Shown here: positions 21,786 through 32,052 of the stretch, piece by piece
How the letters are laid out: the number at the start of each line of letters is the position of its first letter
Numbering within the stretch: position 1 is the first letter of the stretch
Origin: Hyphococcus sp.
Lineage (GTDB): Bacteria > Pseudomonadota > Alphaproteobacteria > Caulobacterales > Parvularculaceae
Assembly: GCA_021776295.1 (NCBI GenBank)
Contig: JAJFGE010000035.1
Span: 1 to 51,163, forward strand
Length of the DNA: 51,163 bases
Direction: 5' to 3'
The notes under the pieces: model-generated
The model's database searches: none
What the model saw: only the letters and a program-made list of their open reading frames with translations
What the model was told of the DNA's origin: nothing
Translations under genes and position numbers: made by a program

Positions 21786-24545
21786 ATGAAATATGTAACT
21801 GCAAAACCAAGTGTATATAATAATCAATCACTGCAAACATCCGTTTCGGCCGTGGCGCTGGGATTCGCCTGTGTTATGGGCTTTGCCTACGCGCCGGCCC
21901 ACGCGCAAGATGGCACCACAGAAAACGAAACAGCTGTACGAGACACGATCATCGTGACGGGTTCAAATATCCGTTCACGGCGTAAGGATTTTCAAACACC
22001 ATCTCCGGTTCAAACGGTAGGTGAAAAAGAAATCGCTGACACCGGTGCACTTCAAGTCCAGGATATCTTTAAGGGGCTGACTGCTAACTCCGGTTCGCAG
22101 GTCGCGAACCGTCAAAACGCGCTTCAGGGCCTTTCGCAATTCTCGTTGCGTGGTCTTGGGATCGGATCAACGCTGACATTGATAAACGGCCGCCGCGCGG
22201 GGTTGGCGCCGATCACAGATTCGTCCGGTCAGTTGTTCACCGACTCAAACCAGTATCCGATCAACATGATAGAACGGGTCGAAGTCCTGACAGACGGAGC
22301 TTCCTCAACGTATGGCTCGGAAGCGGTGGCGGGTGTTGTAAACATCTTCACACGTAATAATTTTGAAGGGTTCGAAATTACTGCCGAAGGACGAACGGCG
22401 TCTAACGACTCGTTATCTGTCGGCGGTGCGTTCGGTCTACAAAGCGATCGCGGCGGAATCGTACTGTTTGCAAATTACTATACGCAAGATAGCAACACGC
22501 GCGGGGACTTCGACTTCATCGCCAACGGCAACACGCTCGACGCGGGAACAGCTAGCCTGTTTGACTCCGCAACAGGTTCGCCCGGACGGATCAGCGTTGC
22601 CGTGCCCGACGCCACAGCGCCCGGCGGGTTTACCCGTGGCGCAAGTACGCTGGCCGATCCGGATTGTGTCGCGGCGGGCGGCTTCATTGATGGCGCGAAC
22701 TGTCGCTACAATTTCCTCAATCAGGTTCGTCTTATCCCGGAAGAAACGCGCTTCCAGGCTTTTTCCGCAATGAATTACGACGTTTCAGACAAGCTGAACA
22801 TTTTTTCTGAGATCGGCTTTTCACGAAATGAAGTTCGCGACGGTATTGGCGGCACGCTGACACGCCGCACCTCCGTTGGCGGCGGCTTCCTCGTTCCCGG
22901 CGATCATCCGTTTAACTTCTTTGTGTCCGACGGTGCGGGCGGCATAACATATGCTGGCCCCGACGCATTCGCCGCCGATCCATCCCTAACTGCAGTAGAC
23001 GTAATTTATCGCGGCCGGCCGCTCGGCGCCGACGCTGACGGCGACAACCTCAAAGACATCGAAACCGTTTTCACAAATCTCCGACTGGTCGCGGGTTTTG
23101 ATTATGAACTTGGAGACAGCTGGTTGTTGAACGGTAGCTATACGTGGTCCAACTCTGACTTCGCTCGGGCAGCGCCCCATGATTGGGACATTCCGGCCTT
23201 TCAAGATGCGATCCTTGGCGGGGCTTGGAACCCGTTCGGGACGCGCGTTGCAACCCCCGGCCTTACGTCTCCAAAAGACAGTGCGTCCGTTGCAGGCAAC
23301 TCAGATGACGTCTTCAATACATTCGCGCTGATCCGAAACGATCAGGCTCAGGTGACGCAATCCGTCGCTGAGCTCATTCTAAGCGGTGAGACTGGTATCA
23401 CGCTCCCTGGCGGCGATGTGTCTCTTGCGGTCGGCGGACAATACCGCACGCTCGAACTGGAAGATATTCCTGATGGTCGGTATCAGTCCGGCGACAACCG
23501 TCTGAATGAAACCATTCCAGCCACTTTCGGCGAACAGAACGCCTATGCTGTATTTGGCGAAGTGGTTCTACCCATCACAGACCGCCTCCAAATTCAGGGT
23601 GCATTGCGGTTTGAGGACTATGGCGAAAATGGCGGCGATACGCTCGACCCAAAGGTCTCTGGCAAGTACGACATCACGGATAATATTGCGCTGCGAGCCT
23701 CCTATGGCACTTCGTTCCAGGCTCCATCGATCCGTCAGGTTGCTGGCGTCGTATCGAGCGCAACCATTAACGATCCGGCTGATCCGGGCGGCGGCGCCTT
23801 CATCATCACTGTCATCACGCAGGGGTCGCCCGATTTAACCCCGCAATCGGCGGAAAACATCAATGTCGGTTTGGTCTTGCGTTCCGACATCGGCTTCGAT
23901 TTCTCGGTCGATTACTGGATGTATGATTATGAAGGACTGATCCTTCCCGGCGCTGATCCGCAATTCATCTTTGACGAAGTGTTTGCAGGAAGGCTACCGG
24001 CAGATCGAGCAACACGCGACGGCGTTGGACAACCGGCGACGGCGATCGCTCAATTTGAAAACCAAGGCTCAGCGACTGCCAAGGGGTTCGATATCGTCGG
24101 CCGGTTCAAAACTGAAGCCGGTCCAGGGGATTTGACCTTCGATGCGTCAAGCACGATTATTACGGAGTATGAATCATCGGAATTCGGCGATATCAAAGGA
24201 AGCCGCAACTTCACTAACGGCTTTGGTTCGACGCCGGACTTCAAAATCAATGGCGGCGTAACCTATGAATGGGGTAATCATTTGGTCAATCTGACCACGC
24301 GTCACATCGGTGCGTATAGTGATGATCAAACCGGAAACGCTATCGACTCCCAAACCACCCTGGACCTCCGGTACCAGTTGTATCTCGAAGACTTGTTCGG
24401 TGGCCAGGGTACGAGTATCGGGATCGGCGCCGTCAATCTGCTGGATGAAGACCCTCCTGCACTGACAGCCCGCCCGCTGTTCGATACAGAAGTGCACGAT
24501 CCGCGCGGACGGCAGATCTACATCACTGTGAAGCATAGCTTTTAG
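21786..24545 (+). CDS. TonB-dependent receptor (catabolic locus, first)
   Basis: A 919-residue outer-membrane receptor. After a signal peptide (FACVMGFAYAPAHAQ) comes the TonB-box-like DTIIVTGSNI, then the plug (PSPVQTVGEKEIADTGALQV, SLRGLGIGSTLTLINGRRAG, IERVEVLTDGASSTYGSEAVAGVVNI) and a barrel ending in YITVKHSF with the C-terminal Phe. The plug wording LINGRR...GSEAVAGVVN is that of receptors for organic substrates rather than classic siderophores. Start at 21786 is chosen because the upstream in-frame ATG at 21744 would add 14 charged residues before the signal. It is probably repressed by the divergent double TetR. Substrate is inferred to be that of the hydrolases downstream. Confidence 0.9.
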   Translation: MKYVTAKPSVYNNQSLQTSVSAVALGFACVMGFAYAPAHAQDGTTENETAVRDTIIVTGSNIRSRRKDFQTPSPVQTVGEKEIADTGALQVQDIFKGLTANSGSQVANRQNALQGLSQFSLRGLGIGSTLTLINGRRAGLAPITDSSGQLFTDSNQYPINMIERVEVLTDGASSTYGSEAVAGVVNIFTRNNFEGFEITAEGRTASNDSLSVGGAFGLQSDRGGIVLFANYYTQDSNTRGDFDFIANGNTLDAGTASLFDSATGSPGRISVAVPDATAPGGFTRGASTLADPDCVAAGGFIDGANCRYNFLNQVRLIPEETRFQAFSAMNYDVSDKLNIFSEIGFSRNEVRDGIGGTLTRRTSVGGGFLVPGDHPFNFFVSDGAGGITYAGPDAFAADPSLTAVDVIYRGRPLGADADGDNLKDIETVFTNLRLVAGFDYELGDSWLLNGSYTWSNSDFARAAPHDWDIPAFQDAILGGAWNPFGTRVATPGLTSPKDSASVAGNSDDVFNTFALIRNDQAQVTQSVAELILSGETGITLPGGDVSLAVGGQYRTLELEDIPDGRYQSGDNRLNETIPATFGEQNAYAVFGEVVLPITDRLQIQGALRFEDYGENGGDTLDPKVSGKYDITDNIALRASYGTSFQAPSIRQVAGVVSSATINDPADPGGGAFIITVITQGSPDLTPQSAENINVGLVLRSDIGFDFSVDYWMYDYEGLILPGADPQFIFDEVFAGRLPADRATRDGVGQPATAIAQFENQGSATAKGFDIVGRFKTEAGPGDLTFDASSTIITEYESSEFGDIKGSRNFTNGFGSTPDFKINGGVTYEWGNHLVNLTTRHIGAYSDDQTGNAIDSQTTLDLRYQLYLEDLFGGQGTSIGIGAVNLLDEDPPALTARPLFDTEVHDPRGRQIYITVKHSF

Positions 24546-24563
24546 ACAATCCTTGCGAGGACA

Positions 24564-24603
24564 AACGGAGAAGGCGAAGAACAAGCGGGGCGCCTTCTCC
24601 GTT
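24564..24603 (+). terminator. Hairpin after the TonB receptor
   Basis: AACGGAGAAGGCG (24564-24576) and CGCCTTCTCCGTT (24591-24603) pair perfectly over 13 bases around a 14-base loop, 18 bases after the receptor stop. No long T run follows (ACCAAAATCTCTTT), so it is a weak intrinsic terminator or an RNA-stabilising hairpin. Confidence 0.5.
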
Positions 24604-24773
24604 ACCAAAATCTCTTTCAGACTGTATAAATTCCCGCCCGGACCGACGCTGTCCGAGACTAATGAGTTTGGGCTATCGCACAAAAGAGCTTTATTGTTAG
24701 CTCAATTTCGATGAACATTGCTAAAGCTGTGTAAGCCATAAAATATCTTCATTGTCAGCGGATTCCACAAAAT

Positions 24774-26237
24774 ATGAGCAGCGACCCACCTTCAAATATC
24801 GATTTACCCAAAATCGTCGGCTTTGTCGCGGGTCCGACGCTTGCTGCCGTGATCTTTGTCATTTTCCGCCCTGAAGGGTTGCCGGTCCACGGCACCTACG
24901 TTGCAGCGATCGCCGCTTGGATGGCAATTTGGTGGGCTACCGAAGCAACAAACGTCGCTGTTACAGCGTTTCTTCCGCTGGTTGTGTTTCCACTGTTTGG
25001 TGTCGCCACCATGAAAGAGACAGCAATTTCTTACGCTCACCCAATCGTTTACTTGTTCATGGGTGGGTTCATTATGGCCTTAGCCATTGAAAAATCCGGC
25101 CTGCATCATCGTGCGGCTTTGCGTATCTTTCAAATCGCAGGCGTCAATGCCCGTGCTATTGTCGGCGGCTTCATGGTCGCCGCAGCGCTCATCAGCATGT
25201 GGGTGTCGAATACATCAACGACCCTGATGATGCTCCCCATCGCCATGTCCGTTGTTTATGTGGTGCGCGAAACCATGGATGATTTGTCAGCCAAGGAGTT
25301 GAGCGATTTTGAGATCTCCATCTTTCTAGGCCTCGCTTATGGCGCCACCATGGGGGGGGTCGCGACGTTGGTTGGCACGCCACCTAACGCCTTCATGGCG
25401 GGTTTCATGCAATCCACTTATGACATGGAAGTCGATTTTGCCCGCTGGATGATTATCGGTATTCCGCTTACGGCGGTGATGCTGCCTCTCATCTGGTTCG
25501 TACTCGTGCGCGTATTGTACCCCGTCAATTTCATTGCTTCAGACCGCACCACAGCGCATCTCGAAGCCAAACGAAAAGAACTAGGCCCTTTGAGCGCGGC
25601 TGAGTTTCGTACAGGTTTTTTGTTCCTCGCTCTGGTTGCTGGCTGGGTTCTTCGCAAACCGCTGGTGGCGTGGACTGGCGCGGCTGAACTCAGCGACGCC
25701 GCTGTCGCCATGATGGCGGGTATTGTTGCATTCCTCATTCCGAGCGGAAAGAAAGGCGAAACGTTAGTCACTTGGGAAGATACCAAGCGTCTTCCGTGGG
25801 GTGTGCTGATCCTTTTCGGCGGCGGACTGGCCCTCGCAGGCGGCATGACGAGTTCCGAATTGACATTGTGGCTTGGCCAGCGTCTAGCGCCGCTTGGAAC
25901 CATTCACATCGCGTTCCTGATTGTCGCCGCTTGTGCGTTAGTGATTTTCCTCACCGAACTGACTTCGAACCTCGCCACAACGGCGACATTTCTGCCAGTA
26001 ATGGCGGCGCTTGCGGTCGAAACCGGGAACAATCCGCTAATTTTCGTTATACCCGTGACACTAGCGGCAAGTTTTGCGTTCATGCTGCCCGTCGCGACGC
26101 CGCCAAATGCGATCGTGTTTAGCTCAGGTCGTGTATCGATCCCCAAAATGATGCGTGCTGGGTTCGTCCTTAACCTTGCGGGGATCATAGTTTTGACATT
26201 TGTGGCGCTTACCCTCGTACCCATCGTTTTTGGATGA
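24774..26237 (+). CDS. DASS/SLC13-family sodium-coupled anion transporter
   Basis: A 487-residue inner-membrane protein with about 11-12 hydrophobic segments. Both SNT-type motifs of the divalent anion:sodium symporters are present: WVSNTSTTLMMLP (S145-T147) and ELTSNLATTATFLP near residue 400, each followed by a GTPPNAF/ATPPNAI loop that binds sodium and substrate. Family members carry succinate, malate, citrate or related carboxylates. Placed between two TonB receptors and upstream of esterases and dehydrogenases, it most likely imports an acid released by hydrolysis. No clear ribosome-binding site precedes the ATG; no alternative start looks better. Confidence 0.9.
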   Translation: MSSDPPSNIDLPKIVGFVAGPTLAAVIFVIFRPEGLPVHGTYVAAIAAWMAIWWATEATNVAVTAFLPLVVFPLFGVATMKETAISYAHPIVYLFMGGFIMALAIEKSGLHHRAALRIFQIAGVNARAIVGGFMVAAALISMWVSNTSTTLMMLPIAMSVVYVVRETMDDLSAKELSDFEISIFLGLAYGATMGGVATLVGTPPNAFMAGFMQSTYDMEVDFARWMIIGIPLTAVMLPLIWFVLVRVLYPVNFIASDRTTAHLEAKRKELGPLSAAEFRTGFLFLALVAGWVLRKPLVAWTGAAELSDAAVAMMAGIVAFLIPSGKKGETLVTWEDTKRLPWGVLILFGGGLALAGGMTSSELTLWLGQRLAPLGTIHIAFLIVAACALVIFLTELTSNLATTATFLPVMAALAVETGNNPLIFVIPVTLAASFAFMLPVATPPNAIVFSSGRVSIPKMMRAGFVLNLAGIIVLTFVALTLVPIVFG

Positions 26238-26472
26238 TGTGACGGGAGGATGGGTCAAGTGATGAAACAAAGACGTCTTCTGAGCGCCTAGAGCATTCTA
26301 TGTCACCCTCGATAAAAATTCTGACATACGAACGAATAACATAGCTTCACAGCAATTTATTCACGACTGATAGAATTGTTTCCTCGCTTCAAATTCAGCA
26401 CAGTCAATTTCGCGGAGAATATGAGAACTATTGAGTTGACATTAGATCATAAAACTGACGCACTCCAATGTC

Positions 26473-27516
26473 ATGACCGAGGATCATCCAGCAATTGGCA
26501 ATACGGGCCTCCCCCGTTTGCCCAAATTTTATGTAGCAGCCATCCTCGGCGACGAACGAGCGCGAGAAACAGTCCGGCGAAGATCGTCAGGAGAACCTGA
26601 CTGGCTCATTCCCCGCGACTTGAAAGGCGATATCGGTGTTCTTCGCGCATGGATGCAAATGCGAAACCGCATCCGCCGAATTAAGGATGAATCCCATGGC
26701 TTTGCGCCGGAACCCATTCCGCCCGGCCAATTTGATCTTCATGTGGGGATAATGAGTCACGGCGCCGATGCTTTTGGCGCCTTGAAGCGTTTTATTGGCG
26801 CCTCGAATTTGCTTCGGCCGGACCTGGAAATTAAAACCCACCTCAAACGAAAACACCTTGAGCTATCTGTTAAATTACATGGAGAATATGACCCCGTCCA
26901 AGAGATCTACCATGAAGTGTATTCGGTTGTAATTCACTGCGCCCTTCGATGGGTTACGGGGGAAAAAGTTCAAATCTCGCATTTGCGCGCGGCAGCGCCG
27001 CCAGCTGGTGTTGAAACGACTTTTGTAACAACGCTGGGACGCCCGGTCCGCCGTGAGGGTGTTGGTGTTACGATTTACTACAACGCGTCAGATGCACACG
27101 CACCGTTACTCCCGGTAAAGCTTGGTCGTTGGGGGTCTGTCGTTGTCGATCAGTTCGTACGCGAATTGACGCTTTCTCAGGTCACAAGACCAAATGCAGA
27201 GCCGCTTACGCCGACGACAGATAGGGTCGCGAAAATGCTTGCAACGACGCACATATCCGAATCGACCATAGCCGGGCGTCTGGGATTGAGCATAGCCACG
27301 CTTCGTCGCCGTCTCGCGGAAGAAGGCGTTAATTTCCGTGAAATCGCAAATCAAGCACGCCGTCGTCAGGCCGAAGTCATGTTGCAGACAGACCGGCCTT
27401 TCGCTGATTTAGCGGTCGAACTCGGATTTTCCGATGAGCGAAGCTTTCGCAGAGCGTGCAAAAATTGGTTTGGAATGCCGCCGGTAGAATATCGGCTGTA
27501 TTTGCAGCGGGGATAA
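26473..27516 (+). CDS. AraC-family transcriptional regulator
   Basis: A 347-residue regulator with an N-terminal arabinose-binding-like domain of the type found in OruR/ArgR-like AraC proteins (LRAWMQMRNRIRR..., GIMSHGADAFGALKRFIGASN, YHEVYSVVIHCALRW) and a C-terminal double helix-turn-helix from about 240 (STIAGRLGLSIATLRRRLAE; PFADLAVELGFSDERSFRRA, then WFGMPPVEYR). It sits between the DASS transporter and the second TonB receptor on the same strand, so it is probably the activator of the downstream catabolic genes. The start is the ATG at 26473; an earlier ATG at 26376 is in another frame. The inducer is unknown. Confidence 0.88.
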   Translation: MTEDHPAIGNTGLPRLPKFYVAAILGDERARETVRRRSSGEPDWLIPRDLKGDIGVLRAWMQMRNRIRRIKDESHGFAPEPIPPGQFDLHVGIMSHGADAFGALKRFIGASNLLRPDLEIKTHLKRKHLELSVKLHGEYDPVQEIYHEVYSVVIHCALRWVTGEKVQISHLRAAAPPAGVETTFVTTLGRPVRREGVGVTIYYNASDAHAPLLPVKLGRWGSVVVDQFVRELTLSQVTRPNAEPLTPTTDRVAKMLATTHISESTIAGRLGLSIATLRRRLAEEGVNFREIANQARRRQAEVMLQTDRPFADLAVELGFSDERSFRRACKNWFGMPPVEYRLYLQRG

Positions 27517-27652
27517 AACCAATGCGGGTTTTTCACTCGTGTGAGCGAAAATGTCCCCCTCAATATTGACTTAAAGCGTCCTTGTCTCATGGCGTCACTC
27601 GACACCTAATTGGCCGATGCTCAAAATAGTCTGGGCGGCAAGGGAGGGTGAA

Positions 27653-29950
27653 ATGGTTCATTTCAACAAGCAGGCTGAAACAAAAATAATAATTGCCATG
27701 CGGATCAAGGAGAAATGGCGCACCGGCGTTCTTTCGGCCCTGATGTGTACGGCTGCCGTGACACCGTTGATGGCCGCGCCCGCCGCCAATGTTACTGAAA
27801 CCAGCAAGAATACCGATACTGAAATTCCAGCCCCGGGTTCTGCAGACATCACTCGTCTTGCAATGCTTCAGGAAACACCAAACGAAACAACCGACGGCCA
27901 AGCAGGCTCCATCCGTTCACTGAAAGCCGGCGTTGATCAAATCATCGTCACAGCAGAAAAAAGAGCAGTAAACGCGCAACGCACGCCAATTTCAATTAAG
28001 GCCTTTGATTCAGACGCCTTACAGCGTTCTGTCATTGAAGACCTTTACGACATCGGCTTGCAGACGCCGGGCGTTATCGTCAACAAGGAAATTGTTGGCA
28101 AGGTCTATATTCGCGGCATTGGGACTGAGAATTTAACTGTTGGCGGCGATCCAGGCGTTGCCGTTCACGCCGACGGCGCCTATATCGCTCGCACATCGGC
28201 GGCAAATTTTGATCTGCATGATGTGGAGCGCGTCGAGGTGTTGCGTGGCCCGCAAGGCACGCTGTACGGACGAAACGCTACGGGCGGCTCTATCAATATA
28301 ATTTCCAACGCGCCGACCGAGGAATTTTACGCGAAGGCGGATTTCCAATATGGAAGCCACGACCGGTTTCGATATGGCGGCGTCATCAGCGGTCCTTTAT
28401 CAGATAAAGTTCTGGCGCGCGTAAGTTTTGTAAAAAGCGATCGTGATGGATTTGCCGAAAACCTCTTGACCGGTTCGTCACTTGATACTGAAGACCTTAC
28501 GATGGGTCGGGCGCGTTTACGGTTTTTACCCAATGAAAATGTAACATTTGACCTTATTGGCGAGTTTTCGATCGATGATTCAAAACCTGCGCCCTTTAAG
28601 CAGCTTGAATTTTCAGACCTGTTCGAAGGTATGAACGGCGCGTTCGATCCCCCAGGTTTGCGCTTCGTGGCGCAAGAATCGCCAGTCGAAGAGCACCAAG
28701 ACCAGTATGGCGTCACCGGCATCTTGAATTGGGATTTTTCCGACGTTACGCTTACCTCAGTGTCATCCTATCGTAGTATCGATTTCTTTGCAGCGTTTGA
28801 CGGAGACGCAGTTGATATCACCTTCCAGAATTTTGAAGATGCCAATGATTCTGAACAGTTTACACAGGAAATCAGACTGGCCTCCAATACTGACGGCGCC
28901 CTCGATTGGATTATTGGAGGCTATTATTTTAATGATGACGGCCATCAAGAAATTTTTATTCCTATTCCAGGATTTGGGTTTGATATTCTTCACATCGCCG
29001 ACATCAAAACCAACGCTTTTGCTGCCTTCGGCCAAGCGAGTTATGCGCTTTCACCACAGCTCAATGTAACCGCCGGCCTACGATACAGCACCGAAGACAA
29101 GGAAGCCGAGCAGTTTACCGATTTCGGCTTTATTCCGCCGCTGATGCAACCTCTCAGCCAGGATGGCGATGCGCTGACGCCGCGCTTTGCGGTTGAATTT
29201 ACGCCTAATGACAACGCCCTTCTTTACGCAAGCGCGACACGCGGCTTTAAGTCCGGCGGGTTTACGTTCAATGGATTTCAAGGCAATTTTGATCCGGAAT
29301 TTGTGTGGTCATATGAGGGCGGCTTGAAAACCCAATTCGCTGAAAACCGCGCCCAGGCGAATATTTCCTTCTTCTATTATGATTATACAGATCTCCAGGT
29401 GTCGAAACTTGAAAATAACGCAGGCGTTATTACGAATGCCGCCGATGCAACGATCTGGGGTGGCGAGTTCGAGTTTATCACACGGCCAAATGATTTCTTC
29501 GAATTCAATGTCGGCCTGTCATATCTTAATGCCGAGTTCGATGAGTTCCTCACCGAAGACCCGAGCAATCCTGGTCTCGGCACAATCGACCTTGCCGGCA
29601 ACAACCTCACCCGGTCGCCAGAATTTACCGCCAATGTCGGCGCTCAATTCGACGCCCCGGCCGGCAGTTGGGGAACGGCGAGCCTGCGCGTCGATTACCA
29701 GTATCAGGCCAAAAGCTTTTTCACGCCCTTTAATCGCGATCTCTCCGCACAGGAAGCTTTCCACCTCGTCAACGCTCGTTTGTCTCTACAGGATAACGAC
29801 GACGCATGGCGTTTCGCGGTATTCGTGAAGAACGTCTTTGACGAAACCTATTTTCTCAACATTCTTGAATCGGGTGTTGAGGCTGGTAAACCTGAAGGCT
29901 TCCTCGCGCCTCCGCGCACTTGGGGGCTGCAAGTATCACGTGCCTTTTAA
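27653..29950 (+). CDS. TonB-dependent receptor (catabolic locus, second)
   Basis: A 765-residue receptor. The ATG at 27653 follows AGGGAGGG; a longer frame from 27617 lacks a site. The signal sequence is WRTGVLSALMCTAAVTPLMA|AP, followed by a 60-residue linker, then IIVTAEKRAVNAQRTPISI, the plug (VYIRGIGTENLTVGGDPGV, VERVEVLRGPQGTLYGRNAT, GGSINIIS) and a barrel ending WGLQVSRAF. The LRGPQGTLYGRNATGG wording is that of the large alphaproteobacterial receptor group. The last codons overlap the GTG start of the esterase gene by 11 bases, so the receptor and enzymes share a transcript and probably a substrate. Confidence 0.9.
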   Translation: MVHFNKQAETKIIIAMRIKEKWRTGVLSALMCTAAVTPLMAAPAANVTETSKNTDTEIPAPGSADITRLAMLQETPNETTDGQAGSIRSLKAGVDQIIVTAEKRAVNAQRTPISIKAFDSDALQRSVIEDLYDIGLQTPGVIVNKEIVGKVYIRGIGTENLTVGGDPGVAVHADGAYIARTSAANFDLHDVERVEVLRGPQGTLYGRNATGGSINIISNAPTEEFYAKADFQYGSHDRFRYGGVISGPLSDKVLARVSFVKSDRDGFAENLLTGSSLDTEDLTMGRARLRFLPNENVTFDLIGEFSIDDSKPAPFKQLEFSDLFEGMNGAFDPPGLRFVAQESPVEEHQDQYGVTGILNWDFSDVTLTSVSSYRSIDFFAAFDGDAVDITFQNFEDANDSEQFTQEIRLASNTDGALDWIIGGYYFNDDGHQEIFIPIPGFGFDILHIADIKTNAFAAFGQASYALSPQLNVTAGLRYSTEDKEAEQFTDFGFIPPLMQPLSQDGDALTPRFAVEFTPNDNALLYASATRGFKSGGFTFNGFQGNFDPEFVWSYEGGLKTQFAENRAQANISFFYYDYTDLQVSKLENNAGVITNAADATIWGGEFEFITRPNDFFEFNVGLSYLNAEFDEFLTEDPSNPGLGTIDLAGNNLTRSPEFTANVGAQFDAPAGSWGTASLRVDYQYQAKSFFTPFNRDLSAQEAFHLVNARLSLQDNDDAWRFAVFVKNVFDETYFLNILESGVEAGKPEGFLAPPRTWGLQVSRAF

Positions 29951-30908
29951 GGCCACGGCGGTCGCAACAAAGCTTGATCGGGATTCTAAAGCGTTTCTTG
30001 ATCGTGCGAACACCGCTGAAGGCCCGCCGCTTGAAGAAATGTCGCTCGCCGATGCGCGCCAAAACCTCAAAGAGCTTTACCTTGGCGCGGGAGAACCTTT
30101 TCGTCGCCTTTTCAAGATCGAAGATATCAAAATTGACGGCGACGACGGTTCAGTTGCACTGCGAATCTATTCGGGGAAAAGGCGCTTAGTTAGCAAGGCG
30201 CCGGCGATCTTGTTTTTTCATGGCGGCGGCTGGGCGCTCGGCGACGTTGGATCTTACGACAATTTCTGCCGCTTTTTGGCGTGGAAGACATCTGCCCAGG
30301 TAATCAGCGTAGAGTACCGCTTGTCGCCGGAACACAAGTTTTCAGCAGGCCTCAATGATTGCTTCACAGCGCTAGAATGGCTTGCAACGAAAGCACAATC
30401 GATCGGCGTCGATGCAAACCGCATTGCGGTCATGGGCGACAGCGCTGGCGGCAACTTCGCCGCGCTGGCCGCTATTCGCGCACGCGATAAAGGAATACCT
30501 CTAGCCGGGCAAATTCTTCTTTATCCGGTGCTCGCGCTCGATGGGGGGCGAGGCTATCCTTCGCGCACCGAATTTGACGGCGGCGATTATTTTATCTCGC
30601 AAGCGAGCATCGCCTGGACGGTGGAACTTTATCTTAACAATTCCGAAGACGCCGCCTCGCCGCTGGCGACCCCGCTCAATGTCAAAAACCTCAATGGGCT
30701 TGCGCCGGCGCTTGTGATTGTTGGCGGCTTCGATCCTTTGCGCGACGAATGCAAAGCATTTTCGGACCGCCTCGCCGACGCCGGTACGCCGGCCGAGTTT
30801 CGTTGTTACCACACGACAATACACGGATTCATGTCTTACTCCGGGGCCCTTAAGATAGGCCGGGCTGGACTTCACGACACCGCGGCGTGGATAAAGCGCC
30901 GTCTTTGA
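29940..30908 (+). CDS. Alpha/beta hydrolase (HSL-type esterase), first
   Basis: A 322-residue esterase of the hormone-sensitive-lipase group (family IV). The oxyanion-hole motif HGGGW is at 94-98 and the nucleophile S168 in VMGDSAGGN; the acid and base are in GGFDPLRDE and TTIHGFMSYSG. The frame is open further upstream into the receptor gene, but the GTG at 29940 gives VPFKATAVATKLDRDSKAFLD, which matches the family's usual beginning (x-LD-x-D-KAFLD). No signal peptide, so it is cytoplasmic. With the second HSL esterase, the ADH and the aldehyde dehydrogenase it forms a hydrolysis-oxidation set. Substrate class (short-chain ester or lactone) is inferred. Confidence 0.85.
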   Translation: MPFKATAVATKLDRDSKAFLDRANTAEGPPLEEMSLADARQNLKELYLGAGEPFRRLFKIEDIKIDGDDGSVALRIYSGKRRLVSKAPAILFFHGGGWALGDVGSYDNFCRFLAWKTSAQVISVEYRLSPEHKFSAGLNDCFTALEWLATKAQSIGVDANRIAVMGDSAGGNFAALAAIRARDKGIPLAGQILLYPVLALDGGRGYPSRTEFDGGDYFISQASIAWTVELYLNNSEDAASPLATPLNVKNLNGLAPALVIVGGFDPLRDECKAFSDRLADAGTPAEFRCYHTTIHGFMSYSGALKIGRAGLHDTAAWIKRRL

Positions 30909-30923
30909 AGAAAGGGATTAAAT

Positions 30924-32048
30924 GTGAAGATCAAGGCGGCAGTACTTCATGAAATTGGCGCGGAGGGACCGTTCGCGCAATCAAAACCGCTGAAAGTTGA
31001 AACGCTTGATCTCGCGCCGCCTGGAGAAGGCGAGATTCTTGTCGAGATCAGGGCGGCTGGCCTTTGTCATTCAGATCTATCGGTAATCAACGGCGCCCGC
31101 CCGCGCCCAACACCAATGGCGCTTGGGCACGAAGCCGCTGGCATCGTAAGGGAGATGGGACCAGGCGTTCACGATCTTGCTGCGGGCGATCATGTCGCCT
31201 TGGTTTTTGTCCCAAGCTGCGGCGCTTGCGTGCCGTGTGCGGAGGGTCGGCCAGCACTGTGTGAGCCTGGCGCGGCTGCCAATCTTGCCGGTGAGTTGCT
31301 GGCGGGCGGGCGCCGTCTGACGCTCGACGGCGCGCCGGTGCACCATCATCTCGGCGTTTCCGCATTTGCAAGCTACGCTGTCGTCAGCCGACGTTCGGCC
31401 GTAAAGATCGATCCCGAATTACCTTTCGAGGAAGCCGCTCTATTCGGTTGCGCGGTCATTACCGGCGTCGGCGCCGTCCTTAACACAGCCAATGTTTCAG
31501 CCGGTTCAACGGTTGCCGCAATCGGGCTCGGCGGTGTCGGGCTCAACGCCCTTCTCGCGGCGCGAGTAGCCGGCGCGCGCACTGTCATTGCAGTTGATCT
31601 GCGCGACGACAAACTTGCCGCCGCTCTCGAACTCGGCGCCGATCACGCCGTCAGCGCAGCCGATCCGGATTGCAGGAAAATCGTGCGAGATCTCACTGAG
31701 GGCGGCGTTGATTTTGCGATCGAGACCGCCGGATCGATTCCCGCACTCGAACTTGCCTTCGCTGTCACCCGGCGCGGCGGCGAAACTGTTACCGCGGGCT
31801 TGCCTCATCCGGACAAACGCCTTTCTTTATCACCGGTTCAGCTTGTGGCTGAAGAACGCAAACTCAAAGGCAGCTATCTTGGAAGCTGTGTTCCGTTGCG
31901 CGATATTCCTGTATATATTGACCTTTACCGCAAGGGAAAATTGCCGGTGGATAAACTGAAGAGCGGAACAATTGCGTTGAACGACATCAATACCGCCTTT
32001 GACAAACTGGCCGCCGGCGAAACCATTAGACAGATAATAACATTTTGA
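30924..32048 (+). CDS. Zinc-dependent alcohol dehydrogenase (MDR family)
   Basis: A 374-residue medium-chain dehydrogenase of the class III-like group. The catalytic zinc ligands appear in AAGLCHSDLSV and ALGHEAAGIV; the structural zinc is held by four Cys in SCGACVPCAEGRPALC. The Rossmann motif is AAIGLGGVGLNALLAARVAG (about 190). It starts with GTG (30924) after AAAGGGA; the overlapping ATG would stop at once. It lies 15 bases behind the first esterase and 4 bases before the second. It should oxidise the alcohol released by the esterases to an aldehyde with NAD. Confidence 0.9.
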   Translation: MKIKAAVLHEIGAEGPFAQSKPLKVETLDLAPPGEGEILVEIRAAGLCHSDLSVINGARPRPTPMALGHEAAGIVREMGPGVHDLAAGDHVALVFVPSCGACVPCAEGRPALCEPGAAANLAGELLAGGRRLTLDGAPVHHHLGVSAFASYAVVSRRSAVKIDPELPFEEAALFGCAVITGVGAVLNTANVSAGSTVAAIGLGGVGLNALLAARVAGARTVIAVDLRDDKLAAALELGADHAVSAADPDCRKIVRDLTEGGVDFAIETAGSIPALELAFAVTRRGGETVTAGLPHPDKRLSLSPVQLVAEERKLKGSYLGSCVPLRDIPVYIDLYRKGKLPVDKLKSGTIALNDINTAFDKLAAGETIRQIITF

Positions 32049-32052
32049 AGCC